Origin: Lepus europaeus
Lineage: Eukaryota > Chordata > Mammalia > Lagomorpha > Leporidae
Direction of reading: 5' to 3'
Length of the DNA: 64,000 bases
NCBI RefSeq assembly: GCF_033115175.1
Contig: NC_084830.1
Coordinates: 40,121,409-40,185,408, forward strand
A program made the translations under genes and the position numbers. Numbering within the stretch: the stretch's first letter is position 1; every line of letters starts with the position of its first letter. Shown here piece by piece: positions 35,501-50,564 of the stretch. The notes under the pieces are model-generated. The model saw only the letters and a list, made by a program, of their open reading frames with translations. It made no database searches and was not told the DNA's origin.

Positions 35501-38500
35501 CACTGTATCCCATATCTTCACAAAAGTCATCTCACGTGGCAATGCCAGCATACGTGACACAGAATCATATTCAAAGTGACACAGAACAGTGTTCAAAGAG
35601 AATAGAGCCCTGGGGTTCTAGCCCTAACTCTGTCACTGGACACTTAGACAATCACACAGTTAGACACCTATGCATTTTGATATCCTTATGATAACCTGCC
35701 CAAACTGTTTCACACTGTTACAAAAAAAAATTAGACAAATGCATATTAAATCCATGAAAAAAGTTTTTGAATAAGTGGTTTTGCTCATTAAAGAACATAT
35801 AGGTTAGGTAAACCTATGCTCCAAGTGACAGTGAACATCTGGAGATCAACAGTGCATACTAGCAGCCACGCTGGCCTCCTTCCTTCACGTGGTAAATGAG
35901 GCGTCATAGGCACACACAGGGCATGCAGTAAGTGGTAAATGAAGAACTGTCAGAAGGCAGCATAATGCAGTAGAGAAGGTACCACACCAGACATGTGGGT
36001 TCTAGTTCTAGCCCTGCCACTGTGAGGTGTGGGACTTGGGGCAAACTCCTTCAGCCTGCTGGCCTCAACTTCTATGTCTATAAATGGAAATGGGCCAGAC
36101 TGGGCCAAATCGCTTCCAGGTCTAAAATGATGATGATGAGAGCTAATAAAACTCACTTAAAAGGTGAAAATAATGGTTCTAACACTGCAAAAGATACTTC
36201 CTAATCCAACATCCAAACTATGAAGGAGTTCTAGGAAATAAATGGTTATACAAAGACCACTACTTACTTGCTAGACCTTGGAACTACCATTTCAGCTAGT
36301 GTTTCATACTGCTTAATCCAGTCATTATGGTTTAACCTGCAGAAAAGGTACAGTAAGCATTAGAAAAGAAAAAACAAGTCCTTGTCCTGCCATACCCAGG
36401 AAAAGGAAAAAAAAAATATGAGAAAGACAGAAAATTGGCTACTATGAGTACTCCTCAAATCCATGCCAAAAAAAAAAAAAAAAAACAAAACAAAACAAGA
36501 AACCCACTGAGACTGAGTTTCAAATACAATGAGTGAAGCAGCAATACAGATCACCAGCTGGTTATGTCCTGTAACTATTGCTAAAGAGGCACATCCTAGA
36601 CTAAGTTTGGAAAGGAAGTACAGCACAGTACGGACTCAATTCTTTTCCAAGTGTGTGGCTGGTATGTTGTTATTTTTTTTTAAAGCATCCCTGAAATCAC
36701 TATCACTTCTATTCAGTGCCCATTATGAAGGGTTAAATAAAACTGTATTTCCAGAAGGCACAGAGTGGGAGCAGGTAATGAGTAAATGAAGTAACAGTAA
36801 ACTATGTGCCACAGAACACTGCAATAACCTTCTCTAGAGGCCACTGGTTAGAAGGGACGTGGGGAGAGACAATGGTTGAGATTGATTTATTCATTTTATT
36901 TTGAAGGACATCACTCCTGTACTCATAAAGACAAAGTATATATATCCCTATCCCATCTACTAGTTCACTCTTCAAATGCCTGCAACAAGGGGGACTGGGC
37001 CAACCAGAAGCCAGGAGCTCAATCTGGGCCTCCCATATGCATGTCAGAGATCAACCGCTTGAACCATCACTGTTACCGAAGTCGCATTAGCAAGAAGCTA
37101 GAATCTGGATTGCCAGCCAGGCCTCAAACCTAGTCACTACAAAAGAGATGCAAGTATCCAAGTAGCACCTTAACCACTAGAAATTTAAAATGAAGAATTA
37201 CAGGTTGGAGCATTTGGTCCACTGGTTAAACTATCAGTTAGGATGCCCATATCAGAGCGCCTAGGTTTGATTCTCAGCTCCAGCTCCTAAACCCAGCTTC
37301 TTGCTAATGCAGCCTGGGAGACAACAGTGATAACTAAAGTAGTTGGGTTCCTGGGCCGGCACTGTAGCATAGTGGGTAAAGCCACCATCTGCAGCGCTGG
37401 TATCCCATATGGGCTCTGGTTCAAGACCCAGCTGCTCCATTTCCAATCCAGTTCTATGCTATGTTAGATGCTCCCCAGATGGTTGCAACAGCTGGAGCTG
37501 AGCTGATCCGAAGCCAGAAGCCAGGAGCTTCTTACGGGTTTCCCACATAGGTGCAGGGGCCCAAGGAGTTAGGCCACCTTCCATTGTTCTCCCAGGCCAT
37601 AACAGAGAGCTGGATCGGAAATGGAGCAGCTGGGTCTCGAACCAGAACACATATGGGATACTGACACTGCAGACGGCAGACTTACCCACTATGCCACAAC
37701 ACTGGCCCCAATAAATAAATCTAAAAAAAAAGAAAAAAGAAAAAAAGAAAGAAAGAAATAGTTGAATTCCTGCTACCCAGGCAGGGGGTCCGGATTGACT
37801 TCCTGGCTCTCACCTGACCAAATCTCAGCTATTGTGGGCACTTTGAGAATGAACCAGTAGATGGAAGCACTCTCTCAAATAAATAATAGGGAAAACAAGG
37901 AACTAGTTGTTTGTAGGCCAGGATAAAGAATAATTTACTAGGGGACTGGTCTTGTGGTGTAGTAGGTTAAGCCTCCACTTGTGATGCCAGTATCCCCCAT
38001 GGGCACCAGTTCAAGACCCAGCCGGCTCCATTTCTGATCCAGCTACCTGCTAATGTACTGGGAAGGCAGTGGAAGATGGCCCAGGTACTTGGGCTCCTGT
38101 ATCCACATGGGAAACTCTAGGAGCTTTGGCCTGGCCCAGTCCTGGTCATTGTGACCATTTGGGGAGTAAACCAGTGGATGGAAGATCTCTCCCTGTCTCT
38201 CCCTCTTTCTCTCACCATCTCTGCCTCTCGAATAAATAAATAAATCTTTAAAAAAGGGAAAAAATTATGCACGAATTGCCAATTTTTTGCGCCCACATAA
38301 ACTTATCTTTCATTTCTGTTTTTCCACTAATCTGCCTATACATGTTTTAAGGTTTCATTTTATCAGGATTAACTATGGCCAAATGTTAATTACCACAAAA
38401 GGCCTAATCTAAAGGAAATTTACAGGAGCTATCTAATCCAGGGGTCAGCAAACTGTGCCCATAGCCTATTTTTGTACATAATATTTTATTAAAATTCAGC

Positions 38501-41500
38501 CACACTCATTTGTTTACTTTTTATCTATGACTGCTTCAGGTTCATGGTAGAGTTGAGTAGTTGCAACAGAGATCATACAGCTTACAAAAACTAAAATACA
38601 ATGTGGCTATTTCCAGAAAAAAAATTGTTAGCCCCTAGTCTAATCCATTTTTTGTTTCTTAAAGGGCTTAATGTATCATAATCTGTCAAAGATTTTTCAG
38701 AAATGCAAGCCTAAAGACCTCCCTATTTAGAAAACTTTTAAATCTGTATTTTAAAAAGCCCAACACTTTAGAATTACTTAATTTCTTAATGAGCCAAACC
38801 TACAAAATTGCTAAATTTGATTTGGAATCTTAATTTATAATTGATATCTCATTACCAGATAAAGAACTGAATTTTAATTTGCCTCACGAGTAAATGTTGG
38901 TTGACAGAATGAATGACATGGTTATATTCCTTTTATACTTGGGTTTCATGAATATCTTCAAATGGCAATATTCGATACTACATTTATAGTTTAACAAGTC
39001 AAACTTTTTGCAACAGACGCACTTGGGAACCACCACCAGCAATGTGACGAGATACTCGGAATCAAGAACAAAGTCATCCTTCTTCACAATTTCCGCCAGA
39101 CTCCTAGTTAGCAGGCTCCCTCTAAGGATAAGAAATAAGTCATTAGGCTGATAACCAGATGCTTGTGCAACACAAGCAGAAAAACACATACCACATACAC
39201 ATCTCCAGAGAGGGATTAACCTTGGTTAACATTTTACTTTAAAAGTCAACATTTATATCTCACCCCTGCAATCAAAGAAATGTCAACATGAATCGAAATT
39301 TGCCTTTAATGTCTACCTTTGGGTTTGCTTTAATTATTACTACTCAGCTCTTCTCTCGATTACATATATATTGACCAGGAAAGTGCTATGCAACAGGTAA
39401 CAATTAAAGTCTATTTCGTCATGATTATAAAATGTCATTTAAGCACAATCTTTGGTTTCCCCTCCTCTCTCTGATACCAGGCAATTTTGGTTAGTTGACC
39501 CAATATTCAACTCTCAAATCAGTTTTCATTTGGTCTTCCAGTACCAATCTTTCCATAATGAATATTTCTTGCCCCATTTGTATCACTGCCAATATCCAAT
39601 CAACTTTCCCTCTGAGATGTGACTGTAAAATGTGAATAGTTCCATGCTTAAAGCTATGCCTCTAGTAGTCATCCTACAAGGAGATCAACCAAAAAAAAGA
39701 GTCCTAATTGAACAAAAATCTAATGTGTGAAAAATCTAAACTTAGGAAACAGATAACGTAGGGAATAATTATTGCATCATAAAAGGATTTTTTTATAGAG
39801 TTATTTTAAGCAACAGGTAATCCCTCCGCAATTAAACTATGATTTTATTTAAAACAATTATTTTACACAATTTTCAGTGAAATATAAAATGGATAAAGGT
39901 ATAAACCAGGAGCCAGTTCACAGGTATTACTTATGAAATAAGCACAGTAAGTCACATTTGTTTTCATTAATCTGAAGTCTTCATATTTATCTTAATGAAC
40001 TTGTCTTTATGAAATAAATACCATCTTGATCATAAAAACCTAATAAATCCTAATAGTATTTCATACAGTGCACGCTAGTGTGCTTCCCAAAGTCCTAATA
40101 TTCACATAAATAGGATTCACTTACGCATTCTTTCGCTCCAAATTCTGAAGATTCCCTTTCAGGTTATTGTACGCAGATGCTCGAGATTTCAGGTCATTAT
40201 CAATTTGAGTTACTCCCTTCAAAAAAGAAGAACATATACAATATTTCCCTTAGTCTGCCATTAGTAATGTAATTAAAACAGCTGAACTTTAACTTTTATA
40301 GAAAGCACCACTAAGTTTCTAATAAGTGATATTCTATAATTTTAAAAGCATAACTTTGAATAGTCATTTAAAAAATCATTTCATTATAATATGATCTGCA
40401 TGTGCATCTTTTCTACCAAAAATATCACTTTAGTTCACATATTTTAATTATTACTATGTTTTTAACATTTATTTTTACTTATTTGAAATTTACTTATATA
40501 TTAGATATAACATATAATAATATCATATAATATGTATATTTATATTTATGTATTTGAAAGGCAGAGTGACAGGGAGACACCAGAGAGAGAAAGAGGTCTT
40601 CCATCTGCTAGTTCACTCCCCTGATGACCACAACGGGCCCGGACACATCTGGGCCAAGCCCAAGCCAGGAGCCAGGAACTCCATAAGGGTCTCTTCTCCC
40701 ACATGGGTGCTTCCCCAGAGGCATTAGCTAAGAGCTGAACTGGAAGTAGAGCAGTCGGGACTCTGAACGGGTTCTCTGATATGGGATGCTGGTGTTGTCA
40801 GCAGTAGCTTAAACACTCCATCACAACGCTGGCCCCTAAATTACTTTTTAAGTCATGTAAACTGAACCTAGGCCACTGGGTTTAGAGATTACTAACTGAA
40901 AGACTTAATAATTTATAAGGCTGCAGGATATATTTCCAAAAGGAACTAAATTACATAGGGAGTTTCATTGTTACAAACTCCTCTATTACTACACAAAATA
41001 TATTTCCAATGAAATTAAAATTGTGGTTGAATTTACTTAAAATTTTACAGAACCTGATTTTTTCAGGACAGGACTGAAACTACTATTTCGAGAGAAAATG
41101 CAAAGTATACTTAACAATCGAGGAACTGGTTTCAACGCCATGCTATGATTCCTGGCTGTGCAGCTGTAACTTGTCACTTGACCTCTCTGAGTCTAACTTC
41201 CTTATCCAACTACACTAGTATCAGGAAGCAATTAAATCCTTGATAAGGATCAAAAGAAAATAAGACTGAGTCACAGTAAAAGCACCACTTGTTATTATCA
41301 AACTACTCATTTTCTTTAAATTGTAAAATGTTAAAATCTTTGATAGTCTATTCATTTACAATTAACTATATACACATATGTGTGTATATATAAATAAATA
41401 AATAAATATATATATATATATATATATATAATACCATACAAAATAAAGTAACTAGCAACTGAGGAAGGTCTCTCTAATAATTTAAAACCATACTTTCTGC

Positions 41501-44500
41501 GTGCGAGGCAGATCACTAAGGATACTGGCAAACAATGAATCCAGGGCAGGACTGGTTCTAGCCCAGCATAATAAAGCTAGTATCACAACAGGGCAAGTCA
41601 TAGGAACTTTTTGGTTTTCAAAATATATAAAATTATGTGGACATCATATCTGTAGTCCAATAAGTGGAAAACAGTGCTATGTCTTTAAAAACAACAATGT
41701 ACCTACCTTAATTAAAAAGTATTTTTTGCTTAAAAAAAAAAAATGCTGTTAAGGCTTCAATAAGTTGCAAACTTCTGACTGGTGGAAGGGCCTGCCTCAG
41801 TCTCAATGGCTGCTTACTGACCACGGCAGTGCTTGTTGAAGGCTGGGGTGGCTGCGGCAATTTCTTAAAATAAGACAATAATAGGGACCGGTGCTGTGGC
41901 ACAGTGGGTTAACGCCCTGGCCTGAAGTGCCGGCATCCCATATGGGCACCGGTTCTAGTCCTGGCTACTCCACTCTGATCCAGCTCTCTGCTATTGCCTG
42001 GGAAAGCAGTAGAAGATGGCCCAAGCCCTTGGGCCCCTGAACCCTTACGGGAGACCCAGAAGAAGCTCCTGGTTCCTGGCTTCGGATCAGTGCAGCTCCG
42101 GCCATTGTGGCCAATTGGGGAGTGAACCAGTGGATGGAAGACCTCTCTCTCGCTCCCTCTCTCTCTGCCTCTCCTCTCTCTGTGTAACTCTGACTTTCAG
42201 GTAAATAAATATTTTTTTAAAAAAAGAGAGACAATAGCCGGCGCCGCGGCTCACTAGGCTAATCCTCCGCCTGTGGCGCTGGCACCCCAGCTTCTAGTCC
42301 CAGTTGGGGCACCAGATTCTGTCCCGGTCGCTCCTCTTCCAGTCCAGCTCTCTGCTGTGACCCAGGAAGGCAGTGGAGGATGGCCCAAGTCCTTGGGCCC
42401 TGCACCCGCATGGGAGACCAGGAGAAGCACCTGGCTCCTGGCTTTGGATCAGCACGGTGCGCCAGCTGCAGCGCGCCGGCTGCAGCACACCGGCCGCAGC
42501 GGCCATTGGAGGATGAACCAACGGAAAAAGGAAGACCTTTCTGTCTCTCTCTCACTGTCTACTCTGCCTGTTTAAAGAAAAAAGAGAGAGAGACAATAAA
42601 AGTTTGCCACATGCACTCACTCATCCTGACACATTTTTCTGTATCATTCAAGGCTGCTTGGTCGCATTTTATGCACAGTGGGACTTCTTTCAAACCTGGA
42701 GTCAGTCTTCCCAAACCTTGTCACTACTTTCAACTGAGTTCAGCTAATATTCTGAATCCTTTGTTGCCCTCTCCACAGTGGCCCCAGCATCTTCTGCAGA
42801 GTCTATTTTCTTTGCTTATCCCTAGAAGCAACCCCTCGCCCACTGAAGACTGGTCCTGAGACTGCAGCAACGCAGCCAGCTCTTCGGGCTCCCTTTCCAG
42901 TGTCAGCTCTCCTGCTATCTCCACCACATCTGTAGCTATTTCCTCCACTGAGTCTCAGACCACTCAGAGTCATGCATGAAGGCTGCAATTCACATCTTTC
43001 AAACTCATTAATGTTCATAACGCGACTTCTTCTCATGAATCACAAATGTTCTTAATGGCTTCTGGAATGGTGACTTCTCCTGAAGAAAAGTCTTCAATTT
43101 ACTTTGCTTAGATCCTTCAGAGGATCTAAGCTGTCTGTGACAGCTATAGCCTTATGACATGTATTTCTTAAGTAATAAGACTTGAAGGTCAAAATTACTC
43201 TTTGATCCAAGAGATACACAATGGATGCTGTGTCAGCAGGCATGAAAACATTAATCCTGTGGTACACATCCCTATCAAAATCCTTGGGTTTGCAAGTGCA
43301 TTGTCAGCGAGCAGTAATATTTTGAAAGGAATCTTTCTCTGAGTAGCTTGTGGTGGGCTTGAAATATTCAGTAAACCATGCTACGTACAGATGTGCTGTT
43401 ACTCAAGCTCTGCTGTTTCATGTAGAGAGCACAGGCAGAGTCGATTTAGTGTAATTCGTAAGGGCTCCAGGATTTTCAGAATGGTAAACACTGGATTCGA
43501 CATTAAGTCACCAGGCACATTAGCCTCTAACAAGAAGAGCCCACCTGTCCTTTGAAGCTTCAGCTATCAAAGTCCTACGCGGCATCTTCTTCCAGTCTTA
43601 GGTTGTTATGTATACACTGAAAACCGGTTGTTCAACGTGGCTACCTTCATCAAAGATGGCAGCCAGATCTTCTGGATAACTTGCTGCAGCTTCACCCTGA
43701 GTATCTACTGTTTCATCCTGCATTTTCAGAAATGGCAACAGCTTCTCCCCTTGAATCTTATGAACCTCCTCTGCTAACTGCGAACTTTTCTTCTACAGCT
43801 TCCTCATTCCCTCAGCTCTCTCAGAATTGAAGAGAGCCAAGGTTTTGTTCTGGATTAGGTTTTGGCTTAAGAGAATCTTATAGCTCATTTGATCTTCTGT
43901 CCAGGCCATTAAAACTTTGTTCATATCAGCAACAAGGCTATTTTGTTTCCCTCTCTGCCTTCTTTTAAAAAAAGATTTATTTTAGGGGCCAGCACTGTGG
44001 CAAAGCCAGTTAAGCCAACACCTGTGACATCAGTATTCCGTATGGGTACTGGTTTAATTCCTGGCTGCTTCCACTTCCAATCCAGCTTCCTACCAATGTA
44101 GCTGGGGAGGCAGCAGAAAATGGCCCACGTGCTTGGGCCCCTGCACCCACATCTGGAGACCCAGAAGAAGCTCTGGCTCCTGGCTTCAGCCTGGCCTAGC
44201 CCTGGCTGTTGCAGCCATTTGGGGAGTAAACCAGCAGATGAAGATCTGTCTCTGCCACTGTCTGTAAGCCTATCTTTCCAAAAAAAAAAAAAAAAGATTT
44301 ATGCTATTCATTTGAAAGGCAGAATTAGAGAGAGGGAGAGGCAGAAGAGGGAAATCTTTCATCTGCTGGTTTCCATCCTCTGCTTTCTCAAGTGCAATCG
44401 CAGGGAGCTAGATCAGAAGTGGAGCAGCCAGGAGTCAAACCAGTGCCCATATGGGATACTGGCACTGCAGCCGGTGGCTTAACTTGCCATGCCACAGTGC

Positions 44501-47500
44501 CATTTATGTGTTCACTAGAACAGGACTTTTAATTTCCTTCAAGAACTTTTCCTTTGCATTCACAACTTGGCAAATAGGCCTAAGAATCCTAGCTTTGGGC
44601 CTATCTCAGCTTTGACATGCCTTCCTCACTAAGCTTCATCACTTCTAGCTTTTCACTTCAGTGACCACAAGCTGGAATATTATAGGGTTGTGTGTGTGTG
44701 TGTGTGTGTAAGATTTATTTGCAAGGCAGAGTTAACTGAGGGAGAGACAGGGATCCTCCATTCACTAGCACTAGCTTAATCCCCAATGCCCTCAACAGCC
44801 AGGGTTGGGCCAGGTTGAAACAAGGAGCCCAGAACTCCATCCAGGTCTCCCACATGGGTGCAGCGGCTCAAGTACTTAGGCCATCACCTGCTGCCTTCCT
44901 AGGTGCACTAGCAGAAATTTGGATCTGAAGTGCAGCAGCCAGGACTTAAACCAGCACTCTGATATGGGATGCAGGTCTCCCAGGTGGCAGCTTAACTTGC
45001 TGTGCCACACCTGCCATCACTATAGGGCCTACTTTCAATACTGTTGTGTCTCAGGGAATAGGATGTCCTGAGGAAAGGGAGGGAGATGGGAACAGCAAGC
45101 AGGTGTTAAGAATCAGAACACACACTTGGGGCTGGTATTGTGGCACAGCAGGTTAAAACCCTGGCCTGAAGCCCCGGCATCCCATATGGACGCCATTCTA
45201 GTCCCGGCTGCTCCTCTTCCAATCCAGCTCTCTGCTATGGCCTGGGAAAGCAGTGGAAGATGGCCCAACTCCTTGGGCCCCTGCACCCATGTGGAAGACC
45301 CAGAAGAAGCTCCTGGCTTTGGATCTGCACAGCTCCGTCATTGTGGCCATCTAGGGAGTGAGCCAGTGGATGCAAGACCTCTCTCTCTGTCTCTACCTCT
45401 CTCTGTAACTCTGAATTTCAAATAAAAAAAAAGAATCAGAACACACAACATTTATGGACTTATATGGCAAGGTTTTTGGCACCCCAAAATAATTATAATG
45501 CTGACATCAAAAATCACTAATCACCAAAACAGACATAACAGCAATGAAAAAGTGTGAAATATTGTGAGAATTACCAAAATATGACACAGAGACACGAAGT
45601 GAGTTTATATTGTTGGATAAATGGCTTGACACAGTGTTGCCAGACACCTCTGATTTGTAAAAATCACAATGCTTACAAAGTACACTGACGCAAAGAACAA
45701 CAAACAAGGGCCACCTGCAGGTCCTTGATTGCTTGTCTCATTATAGTTTCTGTTGAGACCTTCATATTCTCTTTCAGACTCAAGAACTTCTCAATATAAA
45801 ATGAGTTCTTCACCTAGAGGGTTCACGGGTGGGCTTCAGGGTGATTTATTCCCTGAACACTATCCACACAACCATGAGGAACATGTAAATAGGCATTTTT
45901 CTGGGCAAAGGCTCAACACCAACAGAAGGGGTCAGAGAACTCATCAAAGTTTAATGTTTGAGCAAGCACTGTACATAAACATACATGAGTGATCATTATT
46001 ACCTAACTGAATAACTCATACATCTTTAATAGATTCCAACTTTCTATTCTACATGATCTGTTACCCTGAAAATCTGCACAGATACTACAGAATTTTAAAG
46101 TTCCTTTTCCCTTTAAACATCATCAAAGCATGTAAGTTAACCATGCAAATAAGTAAACTGCACTACTTACATAAGCTACAGATGTTTAAACATCTTTAAC
46201 TTTTAAACATCTTTAACAACTAAACATCTTTTAACATCTAAAGTCGTAGTAAGAATAACTCCTGTTTGTATCTGTGACACATAATTAAGTTCCTTTGTCA
46301 AAAACCCACAAAGTATTTCATAGCTAAATTATAAAATAAACAAAACTACTATAAATTAATGTGTCCTACCTGTCTCAAGTTTAATCTTACCTTGGCAATT
46401 ATTTCAGAAATATTTTTCAGGGACTGCTTGATTGGGTATTTGGCCATATCCCATTGGAACCTTGTTATATAAGTAACCAAGTCAACTGAAATAAGGAAAT
46501 AAATTAATTACTAAAGAGAAGCATCAGAATTTTTTAGTTTTTTCCCAAGTTTTAGCATTAAAATGTATTTTTATATTTTATGTAATTTATATGTTGGACT
46601 AAAATAGATTCCAAGCAGCTTAACCAGCCACACAACATGTGATGATTGTCTCTAGAAGTATGCATTTCAGCAATCTTCAAAACATGGACCCTTTCACTTT
46701 CAAAATGACAGAATGAAAGATGGAAGACCAAAGAGTTGCTTGACAACTCAGTTCAGTAATCAAAACTGCTCTATCCCTCTAGTCTGGTAGGATTAAGGTC
46801 AGGGAAACCAAATGCCAAGTACATGACAAAAGTAACTCATATCAAGCTACTTCTCTCTCCTTAGTTTCTCCTTACAATAAATCAATGAGCCAACAGCATG
46901 ATGAAATTTCCAAAAGCAGTTCTCGATGCACTGCCCCCCAGACTGCCAACTGTCATTCACTGACATCTGATATAACTCACTGCCCATCCTAACTCATGAA
47001 ATAGCTGGCAGACCAGTAAAGGCACCACAAAATAACACATCTACCGTCCATCCTATCCCAAAACACAAAAAACAGAAATAGTCAACAATTAAATCAGAAT
47101 CTCTATTATAATAAAGAGAAAGAATAATTACTGTATTTTTAACTGACTATTCATTGAGCATCTATTATTTGCAAGAAGAAATGAGATTAGGGGAACACTG
47201 GATTTAAGATACAGGGACTTTATCATAGTACATAACATAGGACACAGTAAAAGAAAAGGGTTACTTCCTTTTCTAATTACTAAACATGGATGACCTAAGT
47301 TAAAATGAACCAGATGCTAAAGTGGTATTTCATAAGAAAACCACAAATCCAAGCACAAATAACAACAATGAGGTCAAAGTCATCTTTATAAAGCCACTAT
47401 TAGAGAAAGCATACTCTATATAAGTATTAGCTTCTATGCAACAGAGTCTAAGTCAATAGACTTTATAGGCCCTCAGTAAAGAAATTTCATATTCGAATAT

Positions 47501-50500
47501 GAGTGGAGGAGACATTACTCTATAGTAAAGTCAGTAATTTCTATTCAAACATTTTTGCACTCAGAGGCCATTAAAAACAAAAAGGTAGAGAAGACAGTAG
47601 TTACACAACAGGAACAACGCTAGGATACGTAACTTGAAAACTTACTTGTAAATGTGACTTAGTAAAAGCTGAGCCCAGAAAGAGCTAAGGTAAATTTCTG
47701 TTAACACTGATATCTTATGTATTCTGTAAGATTATCTTACATAAGATTGTGGTTGGAGGAGGGGGAATGGGAGGGGCAGTGTTGTGACACACAGCATTAA
47801 GCTGCCGCCTGTGATGCCAGCATCCTACATGAGCGCTGGTTCGAGTCTTGGCTCTTCCACTTCTGATCCAAAACCCTGTTAATGCACCTGGGAAAGAAGT
47901 GAAAGATGGCCCAAGTGCTTGAGTCCCTTCTACCTACAAAGGAGACCCAGATGGAGTTCCAGGTCCCTGGCTTCAGCCTAGTCCAGCCCTGGCCAGTACA
48001 GCCATTCAGGGAGTGAACGAGCTATGAAAGATACCTCTTTCTCCCTCTCCCTCCCTCCCTCCCTCTCTCTCTTTGTAACTGCCTTTCAAATAAATAATTC
48101 TTTGAAAAAATAAAAAAGAGGGGCCAGTGCTGTGACACAGTGGGTTAATGCCCTAGCTTCAGCACCGGCATCCCATATGGACGCCGGTTCGAGACCTGGC
48201 TGCTCCACTTCCAATTCAGCTCTCTGCTATGGCCTGGGAAAGCAGTAGAAGATGGCCAGGTTCTTGGGCCCCTGCACCCATGTGGGAGAACCGGAGGAAG
48301 CTCCTGGCTCCTGGCTTCGGATCAGCGCAGCTCTGGCCATTGTGGCCAATTGGAGAGTGAACCATCAGATGGAAGACACCCCCACCCCCATGTGTAACTC
48401 TAACTTTCAAATAAATAAATAAATCTTGAAAAAAGAAAAAAGATTGAGTTTTGGGGACAGGATATCACCAATTTCAGTAATAATAATAATAATAATGATG
48501 CTTTATTGGCTTTCTGTTGTATTCAATATCCTTATTTATAGACTGTTTTACTTTTTTTTTCAGTTTTTGTAGTGAAGTCACTCACTTTATATAAGTTAAT
48601 AATTATCAATCATGAAAATATAAACTTACCTCCATTGGCCAACAGATTCTCCTGCACTTTATCTTTACTGTCCTCTAATACATCAGCCATGTATTGAGCC
48701 ACTTTCTTTACCACTCTGGTGAGGAAAAAAAAAAAAAAAAACATTTTCAGGAAAAAGACTTGAATCCCATGTTACACAATGAACATGCTACCTAAAGACA
48801 TGGATTTGGGGGCCAGTGCTGTGGCGTAACGGGTAAAGCCGCCGCTTTCAGTGCTGGCATCCCATATGGGTGCCAGTTCGAGTCCTGGCTGTTACACTTC
48901 CAATCCAGCTCTCTGCTATGGCCTGGGAAAGCAGTAGAAGATGGCCCAAGTGCTTGAGCCCCTGCACCCGCATCGGAGACCCAGAAGAAACTCCTGGCTT
49001 CAGATTGGCGCAACTCCAGCCATTGCAGCCAACTGGGGAGTGAACCAACGGATGGAAGATCTCTCTCTCTCTTTCTGCCTCTCCTTCTCTCTCTGTGTAA
49101 CTCTTTCAAGTAAATAAATAAATCTTAAAAAAAAAAAAAAAAGACATGGATTTGACTATGTAGGTTCCCACTAAGCTATCTATTCGATACAGAATAGATT
49201 CTACTTTATTAATGTTTAAAGGATAAAATGGACCAAGATTTTGTTATATGTAAAAATCAACTAAATAACTGTAGGATTTTAAGGAGACTACATGCAATGT
49301 GCTCAACAGCTTAGAAAAAAAAATGGAGTAGGAAAGTAGTGAGAAACAGTCTGTAAGTAGCCATATATCATCTGCTGAGAAACTGGCTGATGGATTGACT
49401 GGAAGGGTCAAGGACAAAGGAAGAGAGAGAATTGCATTCCATTCCCAGCCAGCCACTGTGCTTTCATGTAGGAAAAAAGGGATCCAACAACAAGCAATAG
49501 CACATAAGCAATGGCTGTGATGAAGGATGAGGTCCTACATTATTTATTCATGAACTATTTATCAAACATCTGCTACTGGCAAGGAAGTATGCTATAAAGA
49601 AACCACAGTGCCAAAACCACCAAGGCACCCAGCTATGACCTTGTCAAGCCCTTCATTTTATAAGTAAAACACTGAGGCAGATAGACAGAAAGTGCCTTAT
49701 CCACAGTCACAAGGTCATTTGATGACAGAGCTGTGACTGGAAACATGGAATCTTCACTCTGGCCCATTCCATGTCTGCCTCGAGGCTCTGGGTAGGAGTC
49801 AAGATTATACAAGACAAACTCACTGCCTTTACATTGCTTCAAATCAACTGGAGAGAGAGAAAAAAATACAAATGTTTAAATGCAAAGCAACCTGAGTAAG
49901 TGCCAGCTGTGACTACCAGGTTACAGAGAAGCATAAAGGAAAAAGGCATCACTTCCAGCTACTACAATCAAGAAAGAATACAGGCCAGGGTCTGTCAGCA
50001 GGGCAATGAGGGCTTTGATTACACAGGAAGTATCTTCTTTCATGGGGTATAGTCTAGATCAAGATAAACTGAGGTGCAAAGCCATGGGCATTCCGAGGAT
50101 GGTAAGCCCAACCGACCAGAGTGGCATGTTGAGAGGAGGAGTCCTCAGCCTGGAGGTAGAGGCAGACTGCAGACAGCCTCTGAAGCGAGACTCCAGACAG
50201 GGATTCAACATGGTAGGGACAGGGCCCAGGACAAATATTCTGACACTATGATCAATAGCTGGGAGGCAAAATTGGGAAGACAAATTAAGAAACTCCCAAA
50301 GCACTTTACAAAGGGGGCAAGAAAAAGCAGAGGACTAAATTTTAATGACAAGCCTATACTGAATAATGGGCCCCTGCACCCACATGGGAGACCTGGAAGA
50401 AGCTCCTGGCTTCGAATCGGTGCAGCTCCGGTGCAGCCGTTTGGGGAGTGAACCAGCAAATGGAAGACCTCTCTCTCTGCCTCGGCCTCTCTGTAACTCT

Positions 50501-50531
50501 GCTATCAAATACGTGAATCTTTAAAATATGC

Positions 50532-50564
<33 letters not shown>

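Larger units (their letters stand above)
41735..45715 (-). pseudogene. Tigger1 DNA transposon fossil with dead transposase, opened by SINEs
   Basis: Plus-strand pieces 41738-41884, 42590-43985, 44506-44690, 45019-45126 and 45431-45715 follow the Tigger1 consensus (about 2.4 kb) in order, read on its reverse strand. Landmarks are ggctggggtggctgcggcaa, gattgcagc-like text near 42860, ggcatgaaaacattaatcct, gagcagtaatattttgaaag, tcaccaggcacattagcctc, cttctggataacttgctgca, gaagagagccaaggttttgt and tatgacacagagacacgaag-like text near 45580. The transposase frame on the minus strand ([13 protein letters not shown] near 43850) is broken by stops and frameshifts. Six SINE segments interrupt it. The two ends are eroded, so exact termini are uncertain. 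Confidence 0.88.

Noticed and set aside
38884..39189. 101-codon minus frame as a stand-alone gene
   Set aside because: It is coding exon 6 of ATP6V1C1 read through into both introns.
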